Assembly (NCBI GenBank): GCA_003952965.2 | Contig: CM025849.1 | Location: 24,942,224 to 25,006,223, forward strand | Reading direction: 5' to 3' | Length of the DNA stretch: 64,000 nt | Source: Morella rubra | Lineage: Eukaryota; Streptophyta; Magnoliopsida; Fagales; Myricaceae | Part shown: positions 1 to 10,890 of the stretch, one piece after another | Layout: each line of letters opens with the position of its first letter | How positions within the stretch are numbered: the first letter of the stretch is position 1 | Translations under genes and position numbers: made by a program | Notes under the pieces: generated by a model | What the model was told of the DNA's origin: nothing | Databases searched by the model: none | Seen by the model: the letters and a program-made list of their open reading frames with translations, nothing else

Positions 1-1332
1 CGTGCTGAAAGCCGCGGGAGCCAGGGGCCTATCCCCTTCATCAGTCTCTGAGCGCTCCGATGTCAAGGTTCCCGGCAGATTAGAAATCCTAGAGGATGAA
101 GGAAGTTCACCTTGACCGAGAGGAGCCGTCAATGAAATGCTGAAAGAAGGAGTCCCAATCTCACGAATCACCTTCACTGCGGGAACCGGTATCTCCGTGC
201 GAACCCCAGAAGTAGGGCTCAACATGGGAGAGACATCCTCTAAACCTACAAATAACCGAAAAGCGACAAAATCACGACTAATGAATAAATGAATCAAGGA
301 TTTCGGATGAAGAACACTCACCGTTATTCGCCGCACGTTTCAACGACATACGAGCCAAAGGAGCTTCCTCCGCCTCTTCTTCCTCAGCCTCCGAAACCAC
401 AGGAGGAGGAGATGCCCTTCTTTTCTTCGAGGATGCCCATGAGAAGAACCCTCAACCTCTTGGGAATTCCTCGTTTGGTACCCCCAACTGAAACACGAGA
501 AGACTCTTTTCTCGAATCTTCAGCGGAAGACGCCCGCGAGGACTTCTCTCAGAACGAGGAGAGGGGTTCGCTCTAGGGGATGGTTCGGACATGGTATACC
601 CTAACCAACCCTCATTTTCCCTACAGACCAAAGCGTTCCAGTCTATGGAACCAACTTCCAGAATGGCATCCACATGAGCTTGTTCCGACGGAGTAAGACC
701 CTTGATGTCCCTCCTATACTGGTCTGGGACGGACCCAAAAGCCCAACACAGGGAAGACTCACTTTGACGATCCTCGCCAGGGAAACGCTCCCATCCAACA
801 CCAGACATAAAAAAATAACGATCGTGCCAACCCTTATTGGTGTCCGGGTAAGAAGTAATCGGGGAAACCCCTTGATTGCGAGGACGAAAATACCAAAATC
901 TATCAACTTGGGTAGAACGAATGGGTGTATAGAACCACAGGAACTCCTTCATGACAGTTGGCATTCAAGCCCGAGATACATCGGCCACATAACAGCACAG
1001 CCCATTAAAACCCTCCAAGCATTGGGGACTATCTGAGTCGGACACAAACGCAAAGACCTCAAAATCTTTCGAACACTAAGAGGGAGAGGAAATCTTACCC
1101 CAGATTTCAATGGAGCCTCGAAGAAACACATTTCTCCCTTTACTCCATCAGTGTAGGGCGTCTCGTTAGCAGACGGAAGGCGAAAACGGGTTTCCCTAGG
1201 AAAATGATATTCAGTGTAAAAGGCTTCAAAGTCAGTTTCCACCAGTTGGCTAGGGCCCCAACGGCCCTCACGCCTCTCAGGCGCCTTAGGAACCCTAGCA
1301 GCACCGCTCGAAGAACCTCCAACGTTCGCCAT
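1..1332 (-). pseudogene. antisense extra ORF of the gypsy fossil, PF04195-like domain
   Basis: Reading leftward from an ATG at 1332, the protein opens MANVGGSSSGAARVPKAPER. It then shows the pattern of the plant 'transposase (putative, gypsy type)' domain: FYTEYHFPRETRFRLPS, a GEMCFFEAPLKSGVRFPLP block and an FWYFRPR...GWHDRYFFMSG block. A proline/serine-rich, basic stretch follows and coding character continues to the window edge. Function is unknown; the family is found almost only inside plant retroelements. It lies opposite to the LTR direction, a known arrangement for TAT-clade extra ORFs. It is treated as part of a fossil and is not intact as a single frame. Confidence 0.68.
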
Positions 1333-1879
1333 TGTAGAAAAATAAAAGGACGAATAGAGGGTAAAGATCAGAAGATGAAAGGCGAGAGAAGTATTTGAAA
1401 ATAACGCAAACAAGAGTGGGCTAAATAAGGGAAAATACAATGACCAAAAAGCCCCTCAAAAGTAAACACGCCGTTTCAAAGATTGACGCAATACTTTCCA
1501 AAACGACACTCTGTATATCCATAGCCGAACAGTCCCAAGAGATGACGGTTAATTTAAAAATGAAATGACACCCAGATATGGGAAACGATACGTCAGAAGA
1601 TTTTCTACAACTTCTGCAACAATTCCCACCAAACCACGATCAACTGACTCAATGCGTCAATTTACTAAATTACCCACCATCATAAAAAGCAAGTAAAAGC
1701 AATCCATCAGGAAAGCCTATCGGACTTCCGAAATAAATCCATATCCGAAGCCACGACAGAATCCCGTATGCACTCACGAAGGCCACGATCGCACGACTAC
1801 GTCGGCCACAGCATCTATAAAAGGGACAACAAACACCCCGCACAAGAAGAAAAAAACAACATTCAAAAAACAAACAAAA
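1333..1879. promoter_or_regulatory. divergent intergenic region between antisense ORF and F-box-like ORF
   Basis: About 550 bp separate two ATGs that face away from each other (minus strand at 1332, plus strand at 1880). A good plant TATA box, CTATAAAAGG, lies at 1815-1824 for the rightward ORF. No equally convincing TATA was seen for the leftward ORF. Use as a two-way promoter is inference from layout only. Confidence 0.35.
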
Positions 1880-2970
1880 ATGGCAACAAAAATCCAGAAA
1901 ACGGTCCTGGCACAAACAAAGGAGAACAGTCGGCTCCCATACCTCCCCTCGATGTTCTAATCATCATCGCCAGCTATGTGGCAAAGCGCGATGCTAATGA
2001 TTGGAAACAATTCAAGTTAGTGTCCCGAGAATTCTATCATGCAGCCTCGAACCAGTTATCCTTCAAAAGGATGAACCTGGAGGATTACTGCACACCCTGG
2101 CTGCCGACCCTTACTGGCACAGGGTTAAGCAATTTTGTCGTGAAGCAAGAAACCCTCACGAAGTGTTCATGGAAGCGGCCCGACACCTCCGAGAAGAAGG
2201 AGTAACCCACACGACCATCGACAAACTGAGAGCATCAGCTTCTAAAGGACATAAAAGCATAAAAGCGCGAAACCAAAGGGACATGCAATTAGGAAGATGA
2301 AGAAAATAGCGCGCCGAAACTTGAACAGTTTTTCCCTCCTAAGAAGATAACCGTCAAGTACATACAGATATAAAAAGGAGGGACTATCACAAGAAAAAAA
2401 GGAAAAAAAAAAAAGGTCGCGGAAGATACCGAAGAAAAGAAAGATGCAATTGAAAAAACGAAGCCCTTGAGCCCTACCTGAAGAACTATGGTAAGAAGTG
2501 ATAAGCAGGATTGTTCGTGACAACCCCAGAGAATGGCAAAGCCTCTGCCTAGTGTCTAAACAATTTTATCAAGCAGCTCATGGACCGACAGTCTATCGAA
2601 GGTTGAGGATTGAAGATATACCGCCCCATACCCCCTAACCGAAGTGTGGAAAACCCTCCGCAACAAATGTTACGCGAGCAAAAACCCACATGAACTCTTC
2701 GTCCGAGGTAGCAAAAAAATGCGCTGGACCACAACAGTCAAGAAGGACTGAAGGAAGTCCACGCTTTGGCAAAGAGGAAAAATCCGAAGGCCAAATACCT
2801 TCTCGCTTTGGCCTATCACCATCAAGGAGGAAACTCGAGGCAGACTGCCGTAGACATAATTTTAGAGCTCCGACAGGAACTACGAGCAGAACAAATGGAG
2901 GTGTGCGAAAGACCATCCTAAATTGGGCAATGACTAGATGGGGTCGTGCTGATGAACACCAATATAGATT
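1816..2970 (+). pseudogene. F-box/SEL1-like ORF region inside the gypsy fossil
   Basis: A TATAAAAG box at 1816-1823 precedes an ATG at 1880. The encoded N-terminus contains LPYLPLDVLIIIASYVAKRD followed by KLVSREFYHAA, the look of the F-box of plant At1g67623/At2g35280-type proteins. A second, diverged copy of the same region (SLCLVSKQFYQAAHG) begins near 2512. Each is followed by an NPHE-type segment, and the second also by a helical AKYLLALAYHHQGG segment that resembles a SEL1/TPR repeat. F-box proteins normally recruit substrates to SCF ubiquitin ligases. Here the ORFs sit inside a fossil element and are broken. It could be a captured host gene or a lineage-specific extra ORF; I cannot decide. 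Confidence 0.5.
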
Positions 2971-3301
2971 GAAAAACACGTTGAAATGCCCCAAAGAAAC
3001 ATCTTGTTACATCCCAGAGACAGCCGAGATCCCAATCTCATTCCCAAAATGGTGGGTCACCTATCGACACTATTTCTGCGACACCTGTTATGCAAACAAA
3101 GAGTTTCGATATTGTGATATATATTTACGTTCCACAGGAGAATGTAATCGAATGGGTGATTCCCCCTTGGACCGAGATGTAATCATTAATATAGATTCAG
3201 TTATGTCATGCATTAGCTTCTTTCTCCCCATACCTCGGCATCGAAGCATAGCAAACATTCTCAACCCGATTCTGCAAATCCGCTCGAGAATGGGGGGATT
3301 C

Positions 3302-3761
3302 TGATGGTGCCAATACTGAATCACATCTAGCCCAAACCAATTTGGGCCGAAAAATATGATTACTTCTTCAAAAGCCAACAGTTACAACCCAACCCACGTT
3401 GCATATTTCCCAAAAGATAAAATCACTACGTATGCCATAAACAGTTACCTAACGGACCACAATAAGCCACGGCACCACGTTCCCAATATACCTGCAGCAG
3501 TTACGAATAACTGTGAAAAAAGGTGGAGAGAATATCACGGAGCACGACCTAACAGGGACAAGAACTACCCTGCTAAAATCTCAGCTAGAGAAAAAGAGGG
3601 AAACGTGGGCAAAAGCACTATAAAAAGAGAAGCTAATGATGAGAACAGGTAAGTGATTTCTTATGTGAAAAAATAGCAAAAACACTTGCATAAAAATAAG
3701 AAACTGACTTAAGCTTCGGAGGTTCCACACCTCGGAACCCGGGGTCTTTTATTGTTTTACA
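3302..3761 (+). repeat. 3' LTR of the gypsy fossil
   Basis: The repeat runs from TGATGGTGCC to TTTTACA and follows a purine tract with six Gs. A TATA box (TATAAAAAG) lies at about 3620 and a conserved U5-like block at about 3706-3745. The left breakpoint of the large tandem duplication falls inside it at about 3515, so only its right half recurs at 36344-36584. Confidence 0.65.
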
Positions 3762-4019
3762 GGGAAAGATACAGGAAGATCAAACTGCTTTTACTCTAAC
3801 GTATTGACCGTAAACCAACTGAGTTATCAACTTGTATCAATGGAATCATGCGTGAGACTTGATAAGCATTATCCTTAGAATCATGCAATGCTTCAATTCA
3901 AAATTTCAAACTTTCCCTTGAGACTTTGCTGTAGACTTTGATGTGAGACCTATATCCCTAGAATTGTACGATATTTCTACATCATTTTGACTTATTACAT
4001 TGAGAGAAGAAGTTGAACT

Positions 4020-4895
4020 TTAATCAACCTTATCACCATACATATCTCCTAAATATTTGAAGAGATTGCAATGAGGAGGATTATCCTTATTACTCCATTG
4101 AAATGTCACCTTATTGCTCCAGCTATCCTCCTCATTAATAGATGATATTGTGTCTAGCTGGTTGTCTATATGATGGTATTGGTCCAGATAGATTATTAAT
4201 GTTTGAAAACCTAAACTTAGACAAGAGATTAAGTCTAGCAAATGATATTGGTATTTGGCCAGACAATTTATTGTTAGAGAGTTCTAGGTCTTCCAAGTTC
4301 ATGAGATTGGATACTTTGTCTTGGATATGGCCTGAGAAGTTATTATCGTTAAGATCCAACACATGAAGCAGCTTCAAATGACCAATCTCGATAGGTATGT
4401 TGCCATTGAGACTATTGTTATTATGGTAAAATCCTCAGTAATAGCAAGCTAGAGGGAGAATTGTATTGGAAAACCGAACGATTGCCTATCCTAAAAAATG
4501 GTAAAATGTAAGAGCTTTCGTTTTCCAGAGCTTGTGTGCCTGATATTAATGCTGGTGATGTGCAAAGTTCTTTTCAGATTTCACCAGATATTAGATTATG
4601 ACACAACCCCAAATATTCGAGCCTTGAAAGGGTAAAAAACAACAGGGAATTGAATCTGTATGTGATACTGTTGACATCAAGAAATTAACAACCTGCTTCT
4701 TTAGATTTGATTGCTAATCAAGCAATTGACCAGCCAACTAGTATGCAACAAGATCAAACAATTCAATGTTTTTAAATCCATCAGAATGAACTATGTTGTA
4801 ATCTGTTGGAATAGTCTCAAGCAAAAAAAATTGTGCAATGGCAACAAAGAAACTTGCAATGCATTAGTAATCTTGATTGCTCAAATAATATTAGT
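4020..4895 (-). pseudogene. RLP pseudogene fragment 1 (copy A), LRR region
   Basis: On the minus strand the best-preserved part (4135-4377) encodes LRRs of the plant extracellular type, e.g. LHVLDLNDNNFSGHI and LEDLELSNNKLSGQIPISFA. Toward 4895 the DNA still aligns in order with LRR13-17 of the RLP at 12331-14485 but is full of stops and indels. The end nearest 4020 lacks the RLP membrane segment and instead reads an unrecognised acidic tail (SINEEDSWSNKV...). It is clearly dead and more decayed than the other RLP copies. Confidence 0.8.
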
Positions 4896-5127
4896 TAGAT
4901 TTCTTGGGGCCTAGAGTCTGGCCCCTCGTAGCCCCTAGCTAGCTCTATCCTTGATTCCCTATCACTTTCGAAATTGTATGGTAAAATATGAAAGGAGGTG
5001 GACACAATATGATCCTACACTATTTAATAGTGTATGTATTAAATTTTAGGTAATGTTGGTTCTACAACTCATTTAAGTTGCTATCTCTAAAATGCCCTAT
5101 ATAATCGGACAAAAATTTTTAAAGAGA
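4890..5127. other. segment of about 238 bp present in copy A only
   Basis: Copy B reads straight from AATATTAG to AGAATTC at 37714. In copy A these two words are separated by about 238 bp with no coding sense. No clear inverted termini or target duplication was seen, so whether A gained it or B lost it is open. Confidence 0.6.
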
Positions 5128-5319
5128 ATTCATGCTTTCAAAAGACATTGCAAAAAGCAGAAGAAGAAATTAAGGAAGAGTTAGGATGTGAAGGCATCGG
5201 TTCACAGGTTGAGTTTGGGCCAAACCTTTTGGAGTTCTGTGTTGGACATGTCTTGGCTTTATAAAAACAAATTGAACAGATTTATAAAATCAAACAAAAC
5301 AGTAAACGTACGTATTATA

Positions 5320-5866
5320 GCCTTCTACACAATCTAGCCCAAGACACTACCAGTGCTACTCTCCAACTAAAAGTATGCTACTCTCCAATTGCGGTTTAAA
5401 GTCAAAGGACTGCCTACTCCCCAAAAACCAATTATAAAGCCAAGTACCACTGTGATAGGAAACCATGAAATCCTATGCTCAGGTTTCTCATGATCTTGAT
5501 TGTCCTTGTCTCTGTTGCTAATAATAGTGTTAGTATGTGAGCATTGGTTTGGAAGTGGAGCACCACATGGTCCAGGATTCCCCTCATATGCTATGGCACC
5601 AAAGCTTTGTAGCTGAGTACCTGCCAGTATTTGTCCATAGAGATTGTTTGCTACATCAAACGTAGACAAGAAATTCAAACTAACAAATGATATTGGTATT
5701 TCACCAAACAATTGATTGTCGGAGAGGTACAAGGTTTCCAAGTTCGTGAGCTCTAATAATTAGTTTGGAATATTGTCTGAGAAGTTGCTACTATTAAGAA
5801 CCAACGCATGAAGCAACTTTAAACGACCAATCTCTGTAGGCACGAAGAACAATTTTGTAAGTGGTT
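5320..5866 (-). pseudogene. RLP pseudogene fragment 2 (copy A), C-terminal region
   Basis: The minus strand encodes the last LRRs (METLYLSDNQLFGEIPISF, then FLSTFDVANNLYGQI), a cap GNPGPCGAPLPNQC, and a membrane segment ITVVLGFIIGFWGVGSPLTL followed by NRNWRVAYF. This is the same Cf/EIX-like tail as in the larger RLP genes of the window. The frame stops right after YF, and upstream LRRs near 5750-5860 contain stops. With fragment 1 it marks older, decayed members of the RLP cluster. Copy B has it at 37900-38450. Confidence 0.85.
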
Positions 5867-5985
5867 TGAGGAGCAAGTAAAAGTTACAAATATAATAACA
5901 TTATATATATATAAATTAAGGTTGAGTTGTCATTCTATGCATTTAATGCAGTAACTAATAAAGACTTGTAATTATTTTCTCATCT
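5867..5985. other. short spacer, nothing recognised
   Basis: AT-rich sequence with a short TA run near 5903-5912. It lies between the RLP fragment and the transposase remnant. No gene or repeat was identified. Confidence 0.4.
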
Positions 5986-6630
5986 ATTTAGAATCATATG
6001 ATGCACAATGAAAATCCCTCAAGAGTGTCACCAAAATTATATGCCTTGGTATGTGGTCATCTACACGTAGCTATCGATATTTAAGGTGCATGGTGAGGGG
6101 AGTTCGGTACCACACAGTTGGTCTTGAAAAGTCTCATAGAACTCAAAACAGTGGGTGATTGTTTAGGGGGGTCACAACGGCTAGTTGCACAACTTCTACG
6201 GGGTCATAAATAATATAATATGCCGGAAATACTTGGGTAAGAATGTGACTTAAGTCTTAAAGTGTGCTTAGTGGGATACCCGAAATGATAGAAGTGGCGT
6301 ACAGGTAGATGAACACTATACAAGCGTCAATACATGCATAACATGGTATGAAGAATATCCATTCACTCTAGTTTGTCAAGCAAATCAAGTATTTTATCTC
6401 AACGATCTCAAATTAGGCTGTAATTGGCGTGTCGTACGGAAGATATCTCACAAGAATGTATATGACATCTGTTCATTGGCTAATAACAATGATGCAAAGA
6501 GTTATGATGGTGAAAGAGCGAATATTGAGCCATTACAAGCAAGTGACCTTGGCCTCACGTTATTCGTTGATCTGAATGATAATGACTTGGTTCCTCTAAA
6601 TTGAGAAGATATACTTCCCGAAGTGGCTGA
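5986..6630 (+). pseudogene. TNP2-type CACTA transposase, C-terminal DUF4216-like part
   Basis: Although interrupted, the plus strand carries the landmarks of the C-terminal domain of TNP2 transposases: VRGVRYHTVGLEKS and RTQNSG early on, then VDEHYTSVNTCITWYEEYPF, LVCQANQVFYLNDLKLGCNW and RVVRKIS. The end VDLNDNDLVPLN just before the LTR is the usual start of the tail. The acidic remainder (DDDSIDEEGFDEDNIDEEE) resumes at about 8480-8550 beyond the LTR. Several frameshifts and stops are present, and the DDE catalytic part is absent from the window. Confidence 0.8.
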
Positions 6631-6633
6631 TGT

Positions 6634-8413
6634 TGTTGGCTTTTGTTTACAATAGATATTCTGATGATTTCAATAAATAATTAAGTTTACAAATAGACAT
6701 CTTCAAAGTCAAAGACTCTTTTAGCAAAGAGCCAAAGATAAGAAGATTGAAGATCAAGAAGATGCCAGAAACTCAAAAGTGAAGATTCAAGACCATAAGG
6801 ATAACCTTGTAACTCTAGTTTTAATTTTGACAAGAATTTGAATCACACACTGCATATTTTACAAAACCAAGTATAAATATTTGGGGTAAAATCATAGTTA
6901 GCCCCATAAGTATGAGCAAAAATCAAATTGGTACCCCTAATTGTCAATTCCGATTTAAGACCCATAACTTTTGAAAGTCATCAATTCTAGCCCCCTGTCT
7001 AAATTAGGCGTTAAATCAAACGGAAAATCATGCAAAATGACCAAAATGCCCCTCCAAGACTAAGTTTTAAAAATAAAATAAAAATAATAAAAATTTAAGA
7101 AATAAATTAAAATAAATATATTATTGAAATAGAGTTTCAACTTTTATTTAAAAAATATTACTTTTTTAAAAAAAAATTATTTTTTTATTTTTAATGATTT
7201 TTTAGTAATTTTATCTTGTAGGGCATTTTGGTCATTTTGTGGAATTTAATGTCCAATTTAGACAGGAGGCTAGAATTGATGATTTTCAAAAGTTATAGGT
7301 CTCAAATCGCCGAATTGATAATTAGGAATACCGATTTGATTTTTGCTCATACTTATGGGGCAAACTATGGCTTTATCCCTAAATCTTTTTATCTCAAGCT
7401 TGGTAAAAAAAATATGTTTCAAGTGTTTTCAAATCATACCTTTGTAATTCCTAAATCTCCTTTATATCTTTAGGAGTTAGGTTTTGAGATAGGGTCTTAA
7501 AATAGCCAAAATCGCACTTCAAAATCTTTAAGGGCTACATTTTTAGATATAAAAGTTGACCTCTACATATACCGATTGACCCAATATCGATCACTTCATA
7601 TAGCGGTCGACTGGGATAGTTTCCCAAATGTCAGAGTGCCTATATTTATGACCGTTGGACAACAGATACCTGTAGCAGTCAACTGCTACGGATGCTAATC
7701 TACAGGTATAACTTATGTTTTAACAGACTCATCCCCAACGAAAATGGCTATTTTTGCCTTGAGGCTTATATATAGACCACTATTAAGTTTGTAAAATGTG
7801 GGAAAAAGACCATATATCATTTCTATAGATTGAAAAAGATAAAAAACCTTCTTACTCATATTTATCATATCATTCACACAAATTACACTTTCTTATCCTT
7901 GTCATTTTGTGAAGCAAAATGAAGATAGAGCTTTTCATTTTATTATCCACTCTTTGAGAGAATTAATTTCTTGTTTTTTCCTATTCAAAAGAGGTGATTC
8001 CTTTAGTAAGGTTGTTCACTAAAGAAGAAGCTTAGAGAGGGTATATCTCAGCTTGGTTGGGTTGTAAGTAGTGCGCCAGAAAAACCACTTGGGTTCTGAA
8101 TTTTAAACCCAGAAAAGCACTTGTAACATTCATTAGCACCCAGAAGCTAGAGTGTACACTATTGAGAAGATAGTGGAGAAAATCTCAAGGTTTGGAAAGA
8201 AGCTTGAAGGGTGGATGTAAGCGAGTTTTTTGAACCACCTAAAATCACTATGTTTGCTTTTCTAACCCTACACTTTACATTCAGCACTAATTTACTTGAT
8301 ACATCAGTATACTTGTGTTAAACTAGTCTTTATTTTGCAAACACTTTTTTGGGGGTTAAAACATAAAAAGTTTGGAAGCTCAATTCACCCCCTCTTGGGT
8401 TGCCTTAATCCTA
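6634..8413 (+). mobile_element. Ty1/copia-like solo LTR fossil inserted in the transposase
   Basis: It begins TGTTGGCTTTTG and ends ...TCACCCCCTCTTGGGTTGCC TTAATCCTA, as do many minus-strand relatives in 18243-22222, which defines both ends. Without the MITE it is about 1.27 kb. A TATATATAG box lies near 7770. No internal retroelement region accompanies it, so it is a solo LTR or remnant. It splits the transposase tail, and the MITE at 6883-7380 later landed in it. The exact target duplication is uncertain. Confidence 0.7.
6883..7380. mobile_element. MITE with long inverted arms (copy A)
   Basis: Arms of about 190-200 bp are inverted copies of each other. The left arm runs GGGGTAAAATCATAGTTAGC... 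to ...ACCAAAATGCCCCT. The right arm returns from GGGCATTTTGGTCATTTTG to CTATGGCTTTATCCCT. The centre (about 7065-7215) is almost pure A/T. Flanks AAATATTT (6875-6882) and AAATCTTT (7381-7388) look like an 8-bp target duplication with one mismatch. Long arms and an 8-9 bp duplication suit a Mutator-like or hAT origin. Copy B (39454-39965) keeps about 14 bp of the right arm lost here. Confidence 0.85.
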
Positions 8414-8659
8414 GAAACTTTAGATGCTTCACTCGTTAAAGAATAACACGAAAGTCCCAACAATGATGCTCAATTTATAAACGACGATGACTCAATCGAT
8501 GAAGAAGGGTTTGATGAAGATAACATAGATGAAGAAGAGCAAGTGGGTGACTAATAGCATGTCTGATTGATTGATAAATAGTTTTAACAAATTGTTTGAT
8601 TGTTTATATTCAAGTCTTCATTTTTTGTGTAATTTGCTTATTGATACATACTTATATTA

Positions 8660-9980
8660 GTTTTTTTGGTAGATATATGAAGGGACAATTATACCTATGG
8701 GTGGGAGGCGACTTTGATTTCCTGGATCTGCATAGTCTACTCCATCCCCGACTAACAACGGTTCACCCAAAATGTAAATATCGACTTTATCTCTTTTAAC
8801 TCTACAAATTTAACTAACCAATGGTCTTTTTCATCTAGCGACACCTGAAGCTTCTCGACAATGTGGTGTGTCCCGATGCATTACTTTATAAAAGTTTCGA
8901 GTGAAGGAAAAAAATACATGTTTACATTGCCAACGACCATACCGAAGTAGATTCACGAGAGGCGACATGGCTTGCGACAAAAGTGGGAGTACTTGTGAGT
9001 ATGTAAGCTCCATTTGCTACACAAAATTGGTTAACAGTATCTCACGATATCAAAGACAAAATTACAAAGCATGTGTTGGTAATTTTTTATTCCATTACAT
9101 TTACTTACATTACACGCTAGGTAAATTGATATTAAAAATCTATGATTATGGTAGTCTAAGTGCAAGAAGACTTTGACCTTAATATGAGTCGGGAGAAGGA
9201 TTGAAGAACCATTGATGAGATAATGAGTAATGCATATCGATATCATAAGGGTACGTTATATGCACATTATAAGAAGTATGGGATCACAGAGCAAGCACTG
9301 TTGCACCCATATATGATCACGTTAGAAGAAAATTGGTGTGCACTATGTGATATGTTGTTGACTGCTTTTAATGGTATGTAGCGCTTTGTTTTAGTTTGAA
9401 TATAAATATCTTACTGTAATAGTTAACACTTTCATGTAGGAATGAAGTCTCATCAATACAATAAATCAGTCGAAATTGATGGTGCACCACACTGTTGGCT
9501 TAAGAACGTTCTTTCATCTTTGAAAGCAAATGGTAACAATGTTACAAAATTAGTATACAACTTACGATGCGATATGTTAGTTAATTTGCACTTATACTTG
9601 AATATTGTACAGCAAGATGAGGTTCAAGAAAACTTCAAGTCCTTGACTTTGTATGAAGCATCACACAAGACTTACAAGGGGAAATGGGTGTGTCCAGCCG
9701 CTAAGGAGCACTTTATGAGAGTTCGCTAAATATCAATACTTGTTTAAGTTTTTTTCTTGCTATATATGTCAATTCAGTAACTTTGTTTTCAAATACCAAG
9801 GCAACATTGTTCCATTGCAAAGACAATCACCAACTGATGGCATGAATCCTACTGAAGTTGACATATTCTCTCAAGTACTTGGGAAGGGACCAGGATTAGG
9901 TCATGGGCGTTGCATGAAACTGGATCTAGCAAATTTCATATTAATAATGACAGGAATAATAATGTATGGACAATTAATCT
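8660..9980 (+). pseudogene. TNPA/Ptta-type (Transposase_24-like) CACTA accessory ORF remnant
   Basis: Separate coding blocks are visible. At 9196-9372: IDEIMSNAYRYHKGTLYAHY followed by LLHPYMITLEENWCALCDML, ending at a GT splice-like site. At 9442-9728: FKSLTLYEASHKTYKGKWVC then PAAKEHF. At about 9835-9960: GMNPTEVDIFSQVLGKGPGL followed by GHGRCMK. This order is typical of the plant Ptta/En/Spm (PF03004-like) protein encoded beside TNP2, thought to bind subterminal repeats. Intron-like gaps (GTATGTAG...CATGTAG at about 9373-9440) fit a once-spliced gene. In-frame stops make it non-functional. The stretch 8660-9190 has no recognisable domain. Confidence 0.68.
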
Positions 9981-10890
9981 AGGATCATCATGATACACAA
10001 ATATGAAATTATCATGTCTTCAGTATTGTTTTGTATTTGTGGACAATGTGTTTAGTATTGTTTTCATTAGATGGAAACTAAACAATTGTGTAGTATTCGA
10101 TTTTGTTAGAACACATTAGAACATACAAGATTCAAATGTGTACAAATTGAATTGCACAAATGATTGTTTAATTCGAACACCATTAAACGGTATCGAGTTC
10201 ATGTTTCCAATGATAATCAAACATAAACCAACACAAACGAATATGTTATTAAAGCACATAACAAATACACGTTTTACACTGCGAGATATTTTCGAACGTC
10301 ATCGTTACAATACGATTAGCAACTATGCCCGTGATTAGCAATTGGATATTGTTCAAACGATCACTACATACATGACAACTAATATACATTTTATACCGAT
10401 GGACTGTGTTCTAACGTTTTCACTACAAAACAAACATCAACTAATGAACATGTGTGATCAATCGTTGAAGCCCTTTCGAATGATGGTTTGATGCGTTGTT
10501 CGAATATATTCAAATGTATATTAGGGACAAAAAGTAGCCGATGCAAATTTGATCCTCGTTCGAATGCTTTCAAACCAAAATGTGACAAAATCGTCCCTAA
10601 AAGTGTACCTTGTGTTCTTAAACTTTGAATAGAATCAAATGTTAACTAGGGATGAAAACTACCCCGCCAAAGAAAATTATATTCGAATGCGTTCAAACAT
10701 TAGCTGGCTGTGTTTGTCTCTAAAATTCTTTTTCAGGGACGCATGAAAATGTTCTTCTCTCAATACCCTTTAAGCGACGGCGCTACAATGACGACAAGGA
10801 GTCGAATTATTTTTGTATCTAAAGATTGTTAGAGACAAAATTTTGACCTTCAGGGACTTTTTGTCCCCTGTGGCCAAAAATGGTGTATTG
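9981..10890 (+). repeat. CACTA 3' subterminal region (copy A)
   Basis: Non-coding. It carries repeated motifs in both orientations, such as TTCGAATGCNTTCAAAC variants (about 10480-10580, 10675-10710) and GGGAC(A/G)A / GTCCCT words, and then the terminus at 10872-10890. Arrays like this are binding sites for the accessory protein in CACTA elements. The same stretch recurs at 29349-30347, 42250-42993 and 60140-61140. Confidence 0.7.

Larger units (their letters stand above)
1..3761 (+). mobile_element. Ty3/gypsy retroelement fossil, 3' part (TAT-like), truncated by window edge
   Basis: Three things define this fossil. A purine-rich tract lies at about 3287-3299, directly before an LTR that starts TGATGG. 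The LTR carries a TATA box and the GACTTAAGC...CGGGG signature seen near the 3' end of many plant gypsy LTRs. The region upstream holds an ORF on the opposite strand with the plant gypsy-type 'transposase' domain (PF04195-like), as known for extra ORFs of TAT-lineage elements. No gag or pol is in view; they would lie left of the window. The element is broken in several places. Only the last about 245 bp of the LTR are repeated in copy B. Lineage is inferred from architecture, not from reverse transcriptase. Confidence 0.72.
5986..10890 (+). mobile_element. CACTA (En/Spm) transposon remnant, 3' half, with nested LTR and MITE
   Basis: In order on the plus strand: the C-terminal part of a TNP2-type transposase (DUF4216-like), an LTR insertion (6634-8413), the acidic transposase tail, a second ORF of the TNPA/Ptta type (about 9190-9975), a non-coding stretch with repeated motifs, and a terminus GGCCAAAAATGGTGTATTG at 10872-10890. 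That terminus is a one-base variant of the CACTA-type end ...GTGTAGTG found intact at 29053-29071 and 30329-30347. The left terminus was not found. The order TNP2 then TNPA-like ORF is that of autonomous plant CACTA elements; this one is dead. Confidence 0.8.

Noticed and set aside
289-576. 95-codon plus-strand ORF
   Set aside because: It lies opposite the antisense retroelement ORF, has low-complexity composition and no domain; a shadow frame.
2690-3304. 204-codon plus-strand ORF near the gypsy LTR
   Set aside because: Long, but its frame differs from the F-box/SEL1-like frame over the same DNA, apart from a cysteine-bearing end (CDTCYANKEFRYCDIY). Not accepted as a separate gene.
4020-4241. 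73-codon minus-strand ORF ending NLFKYLGDMYGDKVD as a separate gene
   Set aside because: It overlaps the LRR frame of RLP fragment 1 in another frame and has no recognised domain. It may be the fused tail of that pseudogene.
8901-9176. 91-codon ORF with CLHC and CDKSGSTCEY words, possible zinc finger
   Set aside because: The cysteines do not form a recognised finger. It lies in transposon debris, and copy B keeps only part of it through a one-base change.
9031-9246. 71-codon minus-strand ORF present in both copies
   Set aside because: Antisense to the TNPA-like remains; shadow frame.
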